From the NCBI RefSeq assembly GCF_958450345.1, contig NC_088782.1, positions 37,314,501 to 37,378,500 of the forward strand: a stretch of DNA of 64,000 nt, written 5' to 3'. This stretch comes from Calliphora vicina. Its lineage: Eukaryota > Arthropoda > Insecta > Diptera > Calliphoridae. The notes under the pieces are model-generated. The model saw nothing but the letters and a program-made list of their open reading frames with translations. It ran no database searches and was not told the origin of the DNA. Shown piece after piece: positions 9,140 through 22,404 of the stretch. Position numbers and translations under genes: made by a program. The stretch's first letter is position 1, and each line of letters opens with the position of its first letter.

Positions 9140-11290
9140 TATGTCCCAATATGTTCTTAAATATTTAGCAAAGGGAACTTTTCGACCCGACCTTGGTACC
9201 GTCAATAGAGACAAAAATCGAATTGTAAGTCTATAACAAAGATTTTATGACATTTTAAAAATTTATAATAGATTTTTAAATTCTTAACAATTGTATACAT
9301 TTTTGAAAAGAATATCTCATCTTTTCCACTAGTCAAACTTATAGATTTCAAATCAACAACATACAGAAAATTTGCTGAATATTGTAGTTTTGTAATTTGT
9401 TTTATGTCACTGCATTGCCGACTACTGCATTACCAAACAATGAAGAAAACTACAAACTGCGAGTTATGGTTTTTGAAGCCATTTAGGAGACTAGTGGAAA
9501 AGATAATTTATAAATATTATATATCAAAGTGTTGGAAATTGTGTCTTCTTTTCAAAAATGTTTAAAATTTTTAAAAATTAAAAAATTTATAGAAGACTTT
9601 TTACAAAAATATGGGGAAAAACTCGCTAAATTGTTATCACTAATTATTACTAAATTACTATTATTATTCTGTTGTTGTATTTTTTTTTATATTTTTTACT
9701 TTAGTTACTCTTATGAATAAATAGTAAAACCATAAAAATCTGGGTGCTACGCATGCGTTGAGTTCAGCAATTTGTATTCGTTAGTTTTTTGTTTTTTGCG
9801 GGAGGTACACAGCGCCGCCGTTGCTCTTAGTAATTTGTTAATAAAACTTTTATTGTTGCTGTTTGTCGGTCGTTATACTTTGTTTTGCCATTGTTGTTGC
9901 TGTTGCCCTTTTCAACGAGCTACTGGATTAATTTAAATAAAAATATAAAGTTTCTTGAAATTTGTTTGTAGGCGCGTTTTATTTTGAACAGATTTTATTA
10001 GCACTCATTTTTTTATGGATATTTTTTTCGTACTTCAAAAAATTAAATGACAATACTCAAGTAACCACTCGTGATTTAGAAATGGGCAAACAAAAGGGAA
10101 TAACGTGACCAAGGGTGTAGGTTTTTAACAATACTGAGGAGGAACCAGACTGAGCTAAAGAAAATGAGTTTCTTCCTTACTCCCGTCTTGACGAGTGGAA
10201 GGAAATTTATGTCCGCACATAAATTTGTCACGTTTGGACACCTCTTGTCAATGTTATGTTCCTGTCCACACCAGACAAATTTATTACATTTAAGCAGACC
10301 ATTTAAAGTAGTATAAATTTGTTGTTATAACTTCTTAAGAATCAATTATTTAAATCGAAACTCTTAGCAAATCGTCAATTATTTCAATTTCCCCTAATAG
10401 TTGGTCATGTCAAGCCTTAAGCAATTGATCACGCTCAAGTTTAACAAGTATGGTAAACATTTATAAACTAAATCGTGCCTTTTCAATTGTTATGGAACAA
10501 AAAAAAATAGTTTGATAATAAAAACAAAACGCTTTAAATGAATCATAATAGATTTTTTTGATTTTAAAAATATTTAATGGACTTATACGTACAAATGAAT
10601 GAATGGACACATTGAACTTGTCCATTCAAAATTTTTAGGCGTTATTTTTAATTAATTTTTTAATTGTTTTGTTAATTGCTGTTAAAGAAAATTCTCAATT
10701 TGGCGCCTATTAAAAATAATTTAAAAAAATTTAAAACATAAATTCAAATAAAGCTTAAAAATTTTGTTGCAGATTTAAGCTTTTAAATTAAAAATTTCGA
10801 AATTTTTTGGTCTAACCCAACATACATACACCCGCATTTGCTAAATATTTATTTGTTGTGTGATTATTTTGTTTAACAATTTGTTAAGGTTTGTTTTGTT
10901 TGAGATTTAAAATGTATTTCTTTTTGTGTCGTTTTTGTTTAGCTTTTGGGCTTAAACTGTCAAATAGTTTTAAAACAGTGATTTATTCTTCTTTCTTTTA
11001 GTTTCACTGGTTTGTATTTTATTTAATGATGATATCATTATTATATTTCTTTTTTGTTTAAAACAAAAAAAAAAACAGCACAAATGCCGTCAAATAACTG
11101 GTGTTGTTAAAAATAGATATAAATCATATTGTCTCAAAAGGTCGTTGTCAATATCTGGTCCTACTTTAGACATTTTTAAGGGAAAGTTTTCATAACAAAT
11201 TCACAATATTTTCAATCCTAGTTATATTGAAAAATAATTGACTAATTACATAAAGGTTATTCATGAAATTTACTAAAAAAATACCTTTTA
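9140..11290. other. Unassigned AT-rich stretch
   Basis: No gene is recognised. A 63-codon frame at 9529-9720 is low-complexity and unsupported. The GC-richer piece around 9740-9920 (TGCGGGAGGTACACAGCGCC, then TTGTTGTTGCTG runs) resembles fly 5' UTR or promoter DNA but has no clear signal. A small hairpin with 10-bp arms (AAATTTATGT/ACATAAATTT) lies at 10203-10226. Confidence 0.5.
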
Positions 11291-13165
11291 TACTAAAAAT
11301 TTTCTAAAGAAAAGACTGCTATATTTAATATTTTCTATACACAAGATTTCTTATAAACAATATTGTTATACACAAAAACTGTTATACACAAAATGTTCTA
11401 TAGAAAATACTGTTATACACAAAATTTTCCATATAAAAATCTGTTATACACACAATTTTCTATAAAAAAAACTGTTATACACAAAATTTTCTATAAAAAC
11501 ACTGTTATACACAAAATTTTCTATAGAAAAAACTGTTATACACAAAATTTTCTATAGAAAAAACTGTTATACACAAAATTTTCTATAGAAAAAACTGTTA
11601 TACACAAAATTTTCTATAGAAAACACTGTTATACACAAAATTTTCCATATAAAAATCTGTTATACACACAATTTTCTATAAAAACACTGTTATACACAAA
11701 ATTTTCTATAGAAAAAACTGTTATACACAAAATTTTCTATAGAAAAAACTGTTATACACAAAATTTTCTATAGAAAAAACTGTTATACACAAAATTTTCT
11801 ATAGAAAACACTGTTATACACAAAATTTTCTATAGAAAAAACTGTTATACACAAAATTTTCTATAGAAAAAACTGTTATACACAAAATTTTCTATAAAAA
11901 CACTGTTATACACAAAATTTTCTATAAAAATCTGTTATACACACAATTTTCTATAAAAATCTGTTATACACACAATTTTCTATAAAAACACTGTTATACA
12001 CACAATTTTCTATAAAAACACTGTTATACACACAATTTTCTATAAAAACACTGTTATACACAAATTTTTCTATAGAAAAAACTGTTATACACAAATTTTT
12101 CTACAGAAAAAACTGTTATACACAAATTTTTCTATAGAAAAAACTGTTATACACAAATTTTTCTATAGAAAAAACTGTTATACACAAATTTTTCTATAGA
12201 AAAAACTGTTATAGACAAATTTTTCTATAGAAAAAACTGTTATAGACAAATTTTTCTATAGAAAAAACTGTTATAGACAAATTTTTCTATAGAAAAAACT
12301 GTTATAGACAAATTTTTCTATAGAAAAAACTGTTATACACAAATTTTTCTATAGAAAAAACTGTTATACACAATATTTTCTATAGAAAAAACTGTTATAC
12401 ACAAAATTTTCTATAGAAAAAACTGTTATACACAAAATTTTCTATAGAAAAAACTGTTATACACAAAATTTTCTATTGAAAAAACTGTTATACACAAAAT
12501 TTTCTATAGAAAAAACTGTTATACACAAAATTTTCTATAGAAAAAACTGTTATACACAAAATTTTCTATAGAAAAAACTGTTATACACAATATTTTCTAT
12601 AGAAAAAACCGTTATACACAAAATTTTCTATAGAAAAAACTGTTATACACAAAATTTTCTACAGAAAAAACTGTTATACAAAAAATTTTCTATAAAAAAA
12701 ACTGTTATACACAAAATTTTCTATTGAAAAAACTGTTATACACAAAATTTTCTATAGAAAAAACTGTTATACACAAAATTTTCTATAGAAAATTTTATGT
12801 ATAACAGTTTTACACACAATTTTCTATAAAAAAACTGTTATACACACAATTTTCTATAAAAACACTGTTATACACAAATTTTCTATAGAAAAAACTGTTA
12901 TACACAATATTTTCTATATAAAAATCTTTTATACACACAAAAATCTTTTATACAAAAATTTTTTGTGTTATACACAAAATTTACTATAGAAAAAACTGTC
13001 ATACACAGAATTCTCTATAGAAAAAAGTGTTATACATTAAATTTTCTATAGTAAATAGTGTTATATACAACATTTTCTATAGAGAATAGTGTTATACACA
13101 ACATTTTCTATGAAAGGAAACAAACTTTTTAACAAAATATTGTTTTATACACAAACTTTTCTATG
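11291..13165. repeat. 31-bp satellite array, about 60 units
   Basis: A tandem array of a 31-bp unit is built from CTGTTATACACAAAA and the perfect palindrome TTTTCTATAGAAAA. Variants are clustered: an ACACAATTTTCTATAAA type of 28-30 bp, an ACAAATTTTTCTATAG type, and a run of TTATAGAC units at about 12210-12320. A longer-period repeat of about 215 bp links 11426 and 11641. One unit is inverted near 12795-12812 (TATGTATAACAGTTTT). The 64-codon frame at 11363-11557 is only translated satellite. Confidence 0.95.
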
Positions 13166-13291
13166 AAAAATAGAAAATAAATGGAAATAAATCTGTAATT
13201 TCTAAACGTATACTGTGATTTTAATAAAATATACTTCAAATTTGTTTAATCTAGCAGTTTTGTAATATATTTTTGGTCACTGCATTACCAA

Positions 13292-13400
13292 CTACAGTGA
13301 GACCTCGATTATCCGTAATGGTCGGGACCGGGAGCATTCTGGATAATTAATTTTCCCGGTTAATTGAGTACCAAATTTTGAGTAGGTTTTTAATACATAT
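13292..13400 (+). mobile_element. Pogo/Tigger-like terminal fragment
   Basis: After a TA dinucleotide comes CAGTGAGACCTCGATTATCC, followed by GGTCGGGACCGGGAGCATTC and TGGATAATTA. This is the look of a pogo/Tigger-group terminal repeat. No opposite end or transposase is visible, so only one end is called. Confidence 0.5.
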
Positions 13401-13479
13401 AGTTTTTCGATAATGACATTTAAAGCTTCATATTGCACTCTGATCCATCGGTTGGATCAAAGTCGTCCAATCCAGTACA

Positions 13480-15800
13480 CTTACAATTTTTGACAAATCT
13501 AACTACTTAAATGCTTTTGTTTAGGAAAAAATTAAATTGTAGCAATTCAATCAAACCTAGTACTAAATATAATACAATAGTACTAAATTTTACATCTCTG
13601 AACAAAATGTAAACAAAACAAACAAAAACAAATCAATTAGAAAATGTCATGTCAACATCAGACAAACACTTGCATGCATATAAATCAAACAATTAATAAA
13701 AACAACTTTTCTCTCTGTTCACCTTTTAATCAATTACAAAGAAATTATTAAATAAATGCAAATTATATGTCAAATTGGAAATCTTTTAAAGGAATTGCAC
13801 TGAAATTAATTAAATAATTATATTATTTAATTATTTTATTTCTCTATAAAAATCTGCTTTGTAAATTAGTTTAAAAAAATATAACTTTGAGCATACCCAT
13901 TTACAATAAAATCCAATTGATGCCTTTTAAGTATTTAATATAAGATTGACAATTACCTGTAAAGAAAGAGAAAGAAAATAAAATTTATTAAAAAACTTTT
14001 CTAAAATTCAACTTTTAATACTTCAATTCTTTATTATGTATATTAATTTAAAATTCATAACATTAAGCTTAAAACTATTAATAAATTATTAACTAACCAC
14101 ATTTGTTGGAAATTTAACCAAAAACAAATATAAATAAATCTATAAATAATTAAACTATTAGCCATACATTTTAAATATTAATAAAAATTTAACACTTTAT
14201 AAATGCGGTTTAAATAAATATCGATTTCATAATAACTTAAGCAAAAATATAGAAATAAATATTTAAATTTAACCGACAACTTGCATAAATAAGTTGGCAG
14301 TCAGTTACTACTATTTTAATTTATAGAAAAAAATTATCAAAACGACAAAAACTAACAAAAATATTTAACAAATATGGTTAAAACATGACAATTGAGGCTA
14401 TAAATTAATATTATGGAATGTTTAAAAAACAAACGTGGTTCATATAGAGGCAAAAACACATGCATATTAAGTACTACACTCAAAAAATAGTGTAAAAAAC
14501 TATTAAAACTAATATAGATAGAAATATTTAAAAGGGCTACTTCAATTTAAACACTGATTTAAACTCGAGTTTTGTTAAACTTATTTGCAATATGATACAA
14601 GTTAAAACAAAACATCTGTAATTTAGATTTTCAATTAGCAAAGAAAAAGCAAAGTGGTTCGATTTTGTTTATTTGAACCTTTATTTAAACATTTCACATG
14701 AAATCTATTAAATATATTCAACATTAATTAAAATTTCTTATAGAATTAAATTGTTCCTATTACTTACATTATTTCTTGAGTGTTTGTGAACCATAGATTA
14801 TTTAATAAAATTCCATTATTTAATAAAAAAAATTTTAAATTTTATTGTATTTATTGTTGCACATGATGTAATATTTATAATATTCAATAAGTAAATTGTT
14901 TGTGTTTGGTAAATTCGTTACAGAATAATAATAAAAAAAATTTGTTTAATAAAGTTTAATAAAGCTTAACGAATTTTGCCTTCAAAATAAATTTTACACC
15001 AAATAATTGTAATAATTAATTAATAAAAACAACATAATTTATAGTTATTTATGATTATTTAAAAATTTCTTTAAATTGTTTTTAATTTAAGAATGTTTAA
15101 AAAACTAACAAAGAAATGGTAAAAATTTAGAACAGTTGTTAGAAACATAATAGTCCCCCGACTTATGAAAAGAGGCCTAATCAGTTAACTGGCCGTCATG
15201 GGATAAAAATTATTAAAGCCATTAATTAATTGCAAACCGGGATTGTATCTAATTATTTAATAACTCCAAGCTACCAAATAAACGTAATTGAAATATTGTA
15301 GGTTGTAGGCATGTTTGAGTTTTTGAGATTTTGAAAATATCCTTAAAATATGAAGTTAGTTTCAATATTGACGATTGATCAGAAATGACTTTACGCACTT
15401 AACGAATCCTAGCAGTATTTTCAAAATTGATTTTAAATACTTAAAAAGTTATGAGGAAAGAATACATATGAGTTTTTCTTATAAAATAAAGGATGTCCCA
15501 CAATGTATGACAGATTTTAATTAAATGAATTAATAGAAAATAGAAAACTTTCCCTTTCATCGATCGGGTATATATGAACACGAGAGACAGGCATGATAGA
15601 TTACACAGAAAAAACTATTTCTTAAACCGTTTCAATTCAAATATTTGTCACATATTGAACTGGTTTCAATTATTTCATAATTAAATCAAGTATTCATTTG
15701 CTCAAAAACAAAATTTCTTGATATTTTCTATTGAATTTTGAGTTTTGAATTTGATTATTTTGACAATTGAATATACAATTTTCGTTATTGGTTGAATTTC
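13480..15800. other. AT-rich stretch between the two satellite arrays
   Basis: No gene or known repeat was recognised. The sequence is homopolymer-rich. A possible MITE end (TACACAGAAAAAACT) is at about 15602, not supported by a partner. Confidence 0.5.
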
Positions 15801-15805
15801 AAAAA

Positions 15806-16905
15806 AACTGTTATACACAAATTTTTCTATAGAAAAAACTGTTATAGACAAATTTTTTTATAGAAAAAACTGTTATAGACAAATTTTTCTATAGAAAAAA
15901 CTGTGATACACAAATTTTTCTATAGAAAGAACTGTTATACACAAATTTTTCTATAGAAAAAAATGTTATACACAAATTTTTCTATAGAAAAAACTGTTAT
16001 ACACAAATTTTTCTATAGAAAAAACTGTTATACACAAATTTTTCTATAGAAAAAACTGTTATACACAAATTTTTCTATAGAAAAACTGTTGTACACAATT
16101 TTTACTACAGAAGAAGAAACTGTTATACACAAATTTTTCTATAGAAAAAACTGTTATACACAAATTTTTCTATAGAAAAAACTGTTATACACAAATTTTT
16201 CTATAGAAGAAACTGTTATACACAAATTTTTCTATAGAAGAACTGTTATACACAATTTTTTCTATAGAAAAAACTGTTATATACAAATTTTTCTATAGAA
16301 GAAACTGTTATACACAAATTTTTCTATAGAAGAACTGTTATACAATATTTTTTCTATAGAAAAAACTGTTATATACAAATTTTTCTATAGAAGAAATAAC
16401 AGTTTCTAATTTTTAATTTTTTCTATAGAAAAACTGTTATACTAAAACTATTATACATAAATTTTTCTATAGAAAAAACTGTTATACATACATTTTTTAT
16501 AGAAAAACTGTTGTACACAATTTTTACTACAGAAGAAGAAACTGTTATACACAAATTTTTCTATAGAAAAAACTGTTATACACAAATTTTTCTATAGAAA
16601 AAACTGTTATACACAAATTTTTCTATAGAAAAAACTGTTATACACAAATTTTTCTATAGAAAAAACTGTTATACACAAATTTTTCTATAGAAAAAACTGT
16701 TATACACAAATTTTTCTATAGAAAAAACTGTTATACACAAATTTTTCTATAGAAAAAACTGTTATACACAAATTTTTCTATAGAAAAAACTATTATACAC
16801 AAATTTTTCTATAGAAAAATTTTGTGTTATACACAAAAAACTATTCTACAACAATTTTTCTATAGTAATAACAAATTTTGTATATAAACAAATTGTTATA
16901 ATAGT
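15806..16905. repeat. 31-bp satellite, second array, about 35 units
   Basis: This is the same family and orientation as the array at 11291-13165. The ACAAATTTTTCTATAG type dominates and there are a few TTATAGAC units near 15840-15890. A higher-order copy is visible: GTTGTACACAATTTTTACTA with ACAGAAGAAGAAACTG occurs at about 16087 and again about 421 bp later. Short inverted pieces occur near 16397 (AATAACAGTTTC) and 16815-16830. Confidence 0.95.
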
Positions 16906-18705
16906 TTTTTCAACATGAAACAGTATCAGAAGAAGTACGATCGTATCAACTTTTTCATGAGCTATAAACATTCAGAACAGAAACGAATATAGAACTCTTA
17001 ATTATATTACCTAAAATCGGTAAATTTGTATAATGTTGAAATGATTTTAATTAATAAATACTTCTCATTAATAAAGTATGCCATTAAAACTTTCAAATAC
17101 CTATACACATTTGAAACTCAATCTATCACTAAACTACAGCGATTAATTACACGTAATTGAAAATAAATTAAACCAAAATAATATTGATAAAATTTTTAAA
17201 TTTACTACCTACAATTATCACACATTTTGCTTAAAAAAAACAACGATTCAATTTTAATTAAAATGTAGCACACAAACAATTATTTGACAAAAGAAATACG
17301 ACAAAAAAAGTGACAATAAGAATAAAATGACGGCATGGCAATAGCAGCATACAATCAGAAACGCAAAAAAAAGAACACGACAACAAAACACGTATTGAAA
17401 TCAACAAATTACTATGGCAACATTGAATAATGATGATGTTTTATTGTTGTTGTTGTTTATTTTGGTATTGGTATTGTTGTCAAATCTTACTTAATGTTTT
17501 TGTTTGTTTTGTTTGTACATACTCTTCTTCAATTACACTTACAAACACACTCACTTGTACTTAAACAGTACTAGACAATTTCTCACTAATGTCAGTTAAA
17601 TGATGAGAACAAAATTCCCCCCACCACAATTTTTTATAGACAGAGATATGTTGTCATTATATTTGTTCTATTATGTTGTTGCAAGAATAAGAACTTAAAC
17701 AAGATCAGACGCATTTTCCATTGAACCCAATTCAATTGAAAATAAAAAAAAACTGTCAATTGTTATTTTTCATTTTATCAGAACAAGTTACACTTATTTT
17801 ACATTTCATAAGATAGAGATAAGAGAAAATTCAATTTTAATTTCCAAATACAAAAAAAAATATTTCTTACAAATCACGAACTTAAACACAAATCTATTAA
17901 ATGAATAAAAATCAAAGTGAAATTACTATTTATGAGTAATAGTGTAAAAAGGCAGAGAGAAAAAATAAAGAAAACGCTTAACAAATAAATTAAATTGGAA
18001 ACAATTTACAGTGGGTTACATTGAATATTAATTGGATTGTCAAAGTAAGACAACAAATTGAGTTCGAGCCTAACAAAAACAAAAAGTGCGTAATGAAAAC
18101 CAACAACATCAGTCAGTTAGTCAGTGGCCCTGTAAAAGAATTAGAATTTTGTTGTTTGGTTGGGAAACCCTTTAAAGCAAATATTTCAAGAATTTAATGG
18201 AAATTAAGTAAAAGCATTTTAAATTAACTGAGTTTTTTTTGTTTAATGCTAACGGGTATTAATAAAATATGTAGATACAAGTAGTTGGTGTTAAAATATT
18301 GCACCTGATAAGGTTGTTTGATGGCTTGCTAGCTAGTGTAATGCACGTGAGTGAATTTTTTTTTTTTGGGCTGACTGACACTTGTTTGTATCAAAAATGC
18401 AAAAGAGGGACTATGTGAATATCTTATGTGTAATTTTAGTTACAAAAAGTTATTTAAAATTTGCATCACGTGTCCATTAGGGTCATAACATTTTAATTAT
18501 TTTTTGCAAATATCAAATTATGTATTCCCTAGGCGAGTGGCTATATAAAAAAGAATCTGATAATTGATACACTTTTTGTGAGTTTAATAAAAGTGTAGCG
18601 CTTAAAAGACTTTGAAGTTAGGAATATAAATATGTATGTATATGACGAGGAAACTTCTAATCCATATCTGGAAACCTTCCAATGAAAAATGTTACCAACA
18701 TAGAG
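16906..18705. other. Unassigned stretch
   Basis: AT-rich DNA with GTT/GTA-rich runs near 17440-17480. No coding region or recognised repeat. Confidence 0.5.
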
Positions 18706-19002
18706 AAATACATATAGAGCGGAAACTAAAAAAAAAACTCAAAGAAACAAATTACTCAAAAATCACACCTACGAGTAGTAGGTTCATAGAGAAAATATAT
18801 ATAGAATGGAAACTCTCCTGTCAAAGACCTAACTCAGTTGTCAAAACCCTATGCATTAGTAAAAAAAAACTATTTGAAAACTAAAACAAAACTCGTCTGT
18901 GTAACTTTTTTTGTTTGAGTTTTTTTTAGTTATCTCTCTATGTATATTTTCTTTATGGTTAGGTTTTTCACAACTGAGTTAGGTCTTTGACAGGAGAGTT
19001 TC
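18706..19002. mobile_element. CATAGAG-type MITE with a copy of itself inserted in inverse orientation
   Basis: The family is defined by the cleaner copy at 40651-40837: it begins CATAGAGCGRAAACT, has an A-rich start, and ends TAGGTCTTTGACAGSAGAGT followed by TTCCGCTCTATG. Here a forward copy (18706-18790) is broken by an inverse copy (about 18797-18945), after which the forward copy ends (18946-19002). The order of arms is therefore interleaved rather than a simple hairpin. The right end is cut by the DINE-like copy at 19001. A 82-codon frame across it is not a gene. Confidence 0.65.
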
Positions 19003-19651
19003 ACCTTTGTGAGAAGGGTATATATAAGTTTGTCATTTCTACATTTTTCATTTCCGACCCTATAAAGTATATATATTCTGGATCCTTATAGATAGCGGAG
19101 CCATGTCCGTCTGTCTGTTGAAATCAATTTTCTGAAGACCCCAGATATCTTCGCGATTAAAATCTTCAATAATTCTGCCAGACATGCTTTCGAGAAGTTT
19201 GCTATTTAAAATCAGCAAAATCGGTCCACAAATGGCTAATTTATGAGGAAAAAACCAGTACAACCTCGGTTTTTGACTTATTTTTGACCTATATCTGGAT
19301 TACTAAGTCATTAATATAGACAATATGGATATCTAATGATAGATATTTCAAAAACCTTTGCAATGAATTATATAAAACCATAGTAAGTTGGACCTACAAT
19401 GGGTCAAAATCGGAAAAATATTTGTTAACCCGATTTTTTTTCACCAAAAGATTTCTTTCGCTAAATATTAAAAAAAAATATTAAATTTAAAAAAAACAAA
19501 AAAAAAATTAAATTTAAAAAAAAAAACAAAAAAAAAATTTTTCCAAAAAATTAAAAAACTGCAAAAAAAAATAAATTTTGTTTTTATTTAGAAGTATAAT
19601 TTATACTTTAGGTATATATATAGAGCTATATTCGGCGCAGTCTTACTTGTT
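19001..19651 (+). mobile_element. DINE/mini-me-like repeat, copy 3
   Basis: It starts within the usual opening (TTCACCTTTGTGAGAAGG), has the core TATATATTCTGGATCC and a shortened GTCY run, and ends in a degenerate hairpin (TATTCGGCGCAG) plus TCTTACTTGTTT. The opening TATACCC is missing where it abuts the MITE. Confidence 0.75.
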
Positions 19652-19696
19652 TACTATATACTTGACGCTTTTTTTCACTTCTAAAATGACAACACT

Positions 19697-20890
19697 GTCA
19701 GATACTCTACACTGTTCGAAAGTGACGCGTTCAGCATCGATCAAAACAAATAGTAGTCGGAAGGGGAACGAGCTGGACTGTAAAGCGGCTGAGGCAAAAC
19801 TTCCCAACCACTTCTTTCTAAATAGATTTAAACAAGTATTGCAAAATGTGCCCGAGCGTTGTCATGATGGAATATTACGGTTTCATGTTTGGCCGCATAT
19901 TCTGGAGGTTATTCGCAAATGCTCGCTTCAAACGAATCGGTTGCGATCGGTATAGGTTCCCTATGATGGTCTGGTCAGATTTCAGCAGCTCATAATAGGA
20001 ACCTTTTTCTACAACTAAATACAGAGCATTACCTTAGCGATATGGGTATTTGGCTTTGGTGTCCATTCGCCTGGTCGGCCAGTCTTTTCATACGATCTCT
20101 TATGCTTCAGGTTGGATCCATTTTGCATCGCAAGTTATTATTCGGTGCAAAAATTATTTTCTTTTATAGCGTTGAAGCATCATTTCCGACATGTAAAATC
20201 ATATTTCAAGGTCTCTCGGCTTCAATTCGTATGGTACACAGAGACTTGCACCGAACGGCTGTAAGCTGAGCCAAGCCGCCGATAAATTTTCAAAGCCGTC
20301 GCCGCCGAATTTTTTTATGATAAAAGTTCCTTAGTAATTTCATAAAATTTTCAGAATTTCACTTTTTAAATTCATCAACAAACATTTGAGTTTGTTGATG
20401 AAAGGGGAAAGAGGAATGGGAAAGGGTACTCTGTTTCATGTACATGAAGTTTTTGGTGAGTATGTCATCCACATTTATTCGTTCATATTAGTTCTGTACA
20501 GAAATGTCAAAGAACTGAAAGCAAAAACTTCACTGTGTGGACACGAATGGAGTTTCAAAGGAATTTCAAAATGTTTTGCAGCAAATGTTTCACTTAGAAT
20601 TTGAATAGTTACTGTTTGGTCGGCTGACATCCGGCTAGCCGCCGCCAACCTTTTTTGGAGTCTGCCGCCGCCGAGAAATTTAGTCGGTGCAGGTCTCTGA
20701 TGGTACCCAATATCTCTTCTTTTGGATGAATCCTGCTGCTCGCAAAGCAGTATTTCAATTGCTGCTTGAGTAGCTCCCAATGATTTTGCAAGCTCTTGTA
20801 AAAAACTAAAACAAAACTTCCCACATATGTATGTATGACTCTTTGTTGGTACAAAATTCGACATTTTCGAAGCAAAATAAACTCTCGTGT
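19697..20890 (-). mobile_element. Mariner relic G split by a hAT MITE
   Basis: Minus-strand mariner sequence runs 19697-20238 and 20700-20890. Landmarks shared with the other copies are GCATCGATCAAAACAAATAG, CGTTGTCATGATGGAATATT and GGTACCCAAT..CT.CTTTTG. The coding frame is broken by stops and deletions. Neither terminal repeat remains. The gap is a 461-bp hAT MITE with its own target duplication. Confidence 0.75.
20239..20699. mobile_element. hAT-like MITE, 461 bp
   Basis: Terminal inverted repeats are CAGAGACTTGCACCGA and, read inward from the right, CAGAGACCTGCACCGA. The flanking 8-bp duplication is ATGGTACA/ATGGTACC (20231-20238 and 20700-20707), one mismatch. Subterminal GCCGCCG-rich blocks lie at both ends. 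There is no transposase. A fragment of the same family's right end is at about 31645-31691. Confidence 0.85.
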
Positions 20891-21545
20891 TTCTCCCACA
20901 AGCCATACACCCCGTGAAATAATTCAAACACTACATGATACATTTCCTATTTGTACTCTCGCTACTTTTATTGATTGTGTGAGAGAAACAAAAGGAAAAG
21001 TGGTTACACCATAGAATATCCTTTAAATTGCCAACCTATTCCCTGATAAAATCTAGTATGTTACAGCCAGCAACACTCCCAAGTACATCTAGAAATCGAG
21101 TACCTAGCCATTTAGAATTCCAAATTAGTGTTTTGGTTTCCTATGCATCCAGTTTAGACCAAAAAGCCTTGGACACTTGACAATTCGTCCTACTATTCCA
21201 TGATTGGTTGGTGAAGTCTCGTAATCTTTCAAATATTAGCCTGTAGTTGTGACAAATAGTATGTCTTACTCCTCGGTCCCTAATAGTAAGCCATGTCTGT
21301 CCAGTTCATCTGCTATCTCATTTCAATGTATGTTAGAGTGTCCTGGTATCCAACACAATCTGATTGTGTAGTGTGCTAATAACTCTTCATGAGCTCTCCT
21401 GCAGTTCTCCAATGTGCTAGAAGGTTAGGTTAGGTTACGTGGGTTGCTCGCAATTTAGCGAATTCACTCGGGGGCCGTGAAATACTTAGAAATACTATTT
21501 CCTTATGCTGAAAATTCGTACATAAAGTGAGAATAGTTTCCCTCC

Positions 21546-21980
21546 CTAATTTCGTTGACTATGTGATTCCTGTGGTACCCGTGGGAACCATCCGGTACTT
21601 CTAATAAATCTGATCATATTTACTAGTGACACATCTCTGAGACAGTCCAAATCATGGAAAAGAGCTCTACCAAGATGTAGTAGTCTATGCTCTTGTAAGG
21701 CTGGACATTCACATATAAGGTGCTGTACCGATTCCTCCTCCTCTTCATCTAAACAACTTCTACAATAGCTATAACATGGGTAGCCCATACGTTCCGACAT
21801 ATGTCCAATCATACAGTGCCCAGTAATTATACCCGTAAGAAGCCTAATCGAATTCCTGCTAAGATACAAAAGAGTCCTAGTTCTATCCTCTGTCAGATTG
21901 GGCCAGAGCATTCTGGATATTCTACAAGTGATGATATTTGACCACCTGAGTTCCGTCTCGCTCAAAGCCCATTCATTCAT
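21546..21980 (-). pseudogene. Element Y C-terminal protein fragment (144 codons)
   Basis: This open frame encodes the region after RNase H in a non-LTR polyprotein. It includes RLLTGIITGHCMIGHM, then a zinc-knuckle-like cluster CYSYCRSCLDEEEEESVQHLICECPALQEH, and a C-terminus ending after RSTGWFP. CxxC...HxxxC clusters in this position are common in R1/LOA/I-type elements. The methionine at the start is internal to the natural polyprotein and not a true start. The frame is unusually long for this window but has no upstream reverse transcriptase. Confidence 0.65.
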
Positions 21981-22131
21981 CTATCAATTTCGATACTGTC
22001 ACCAGGGGAGTGTGAATATCCCTTTGCGCTAGAGATACATCCAGGGACGAACCGTTGGTTGCGCACTCATCAGATACTTCATTTCCCCGGATGCCCTCGT
22101 GTCCTGGAACCCAAATCAACTTGACGTGATG

Positions 22132-22404
22132 TTATGTCAGTTGTGCCAGTGATTTGATACAATTGAGAAGACATTTCGACCTGATCACGTTGGAGTTAAG
22201 AGCCTTGATAGATGCAAGGCTGTCCATGTAGATATGTATAGTCGAATTTTCGAGATTCAGTTCCCGGATTCTTCTCGCGGCTGTATCGATGGCATAAATC
22301 TCTGCCTGGAAAACCGTGCAGGTATCGGGTAATCGAATAGACATCAAAAGGTCCAGCTCATCTGAGAAGATTTTCGAGCCCGTGCCTCTTCGCGGCCCAA
22401 TCAT
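22132..22404 (-). pseudogene. Element Y RNase H fragment (90 codons)
   Basis: It encodes the middle of an RNase H domain: LPDTCTVFQAEIYAIDTAAR with the catalytic glutamate, then TIHIYMDSLASIKALNSN with the second aspartate. The TDGS motif carrying the first aspartate has been lost by deletion compared with the copy at 48328-48603. The start methionine lies in the altered segment and is unlikely to be used. Confidence 0.65.

Noticed and set aside
9529..9720. 63-codon plus frame
   Set aside because: Low complexity (K/L/F) in AT-rich DNA without context.
11363..11557. 64-codon open frame
   Set aside because: It is the translated 31-bp satellite; the protein repeats with the DNA unit.
11291..13165. 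Regular repeats resembling a CRISPR array
   Set aside because: Units are contiguous 31-bp repeats without unique spacers, and the context is a fly genome; this is a satellite.
20386..20604. 72-codon plus frame and overlapping minus frames
   Set aside because: They cross the hAT MITE and the split mariner G and have no consistent domain.
21423..21440. TTAGG-like telomere repeat (GGTTAGGTTAGGTTACG)
   Set aside because: It is the reverse complement of the 3' tail of retroelement Y, lies at its boundary with the target duplication, and flies lack TTAGG telomeres.
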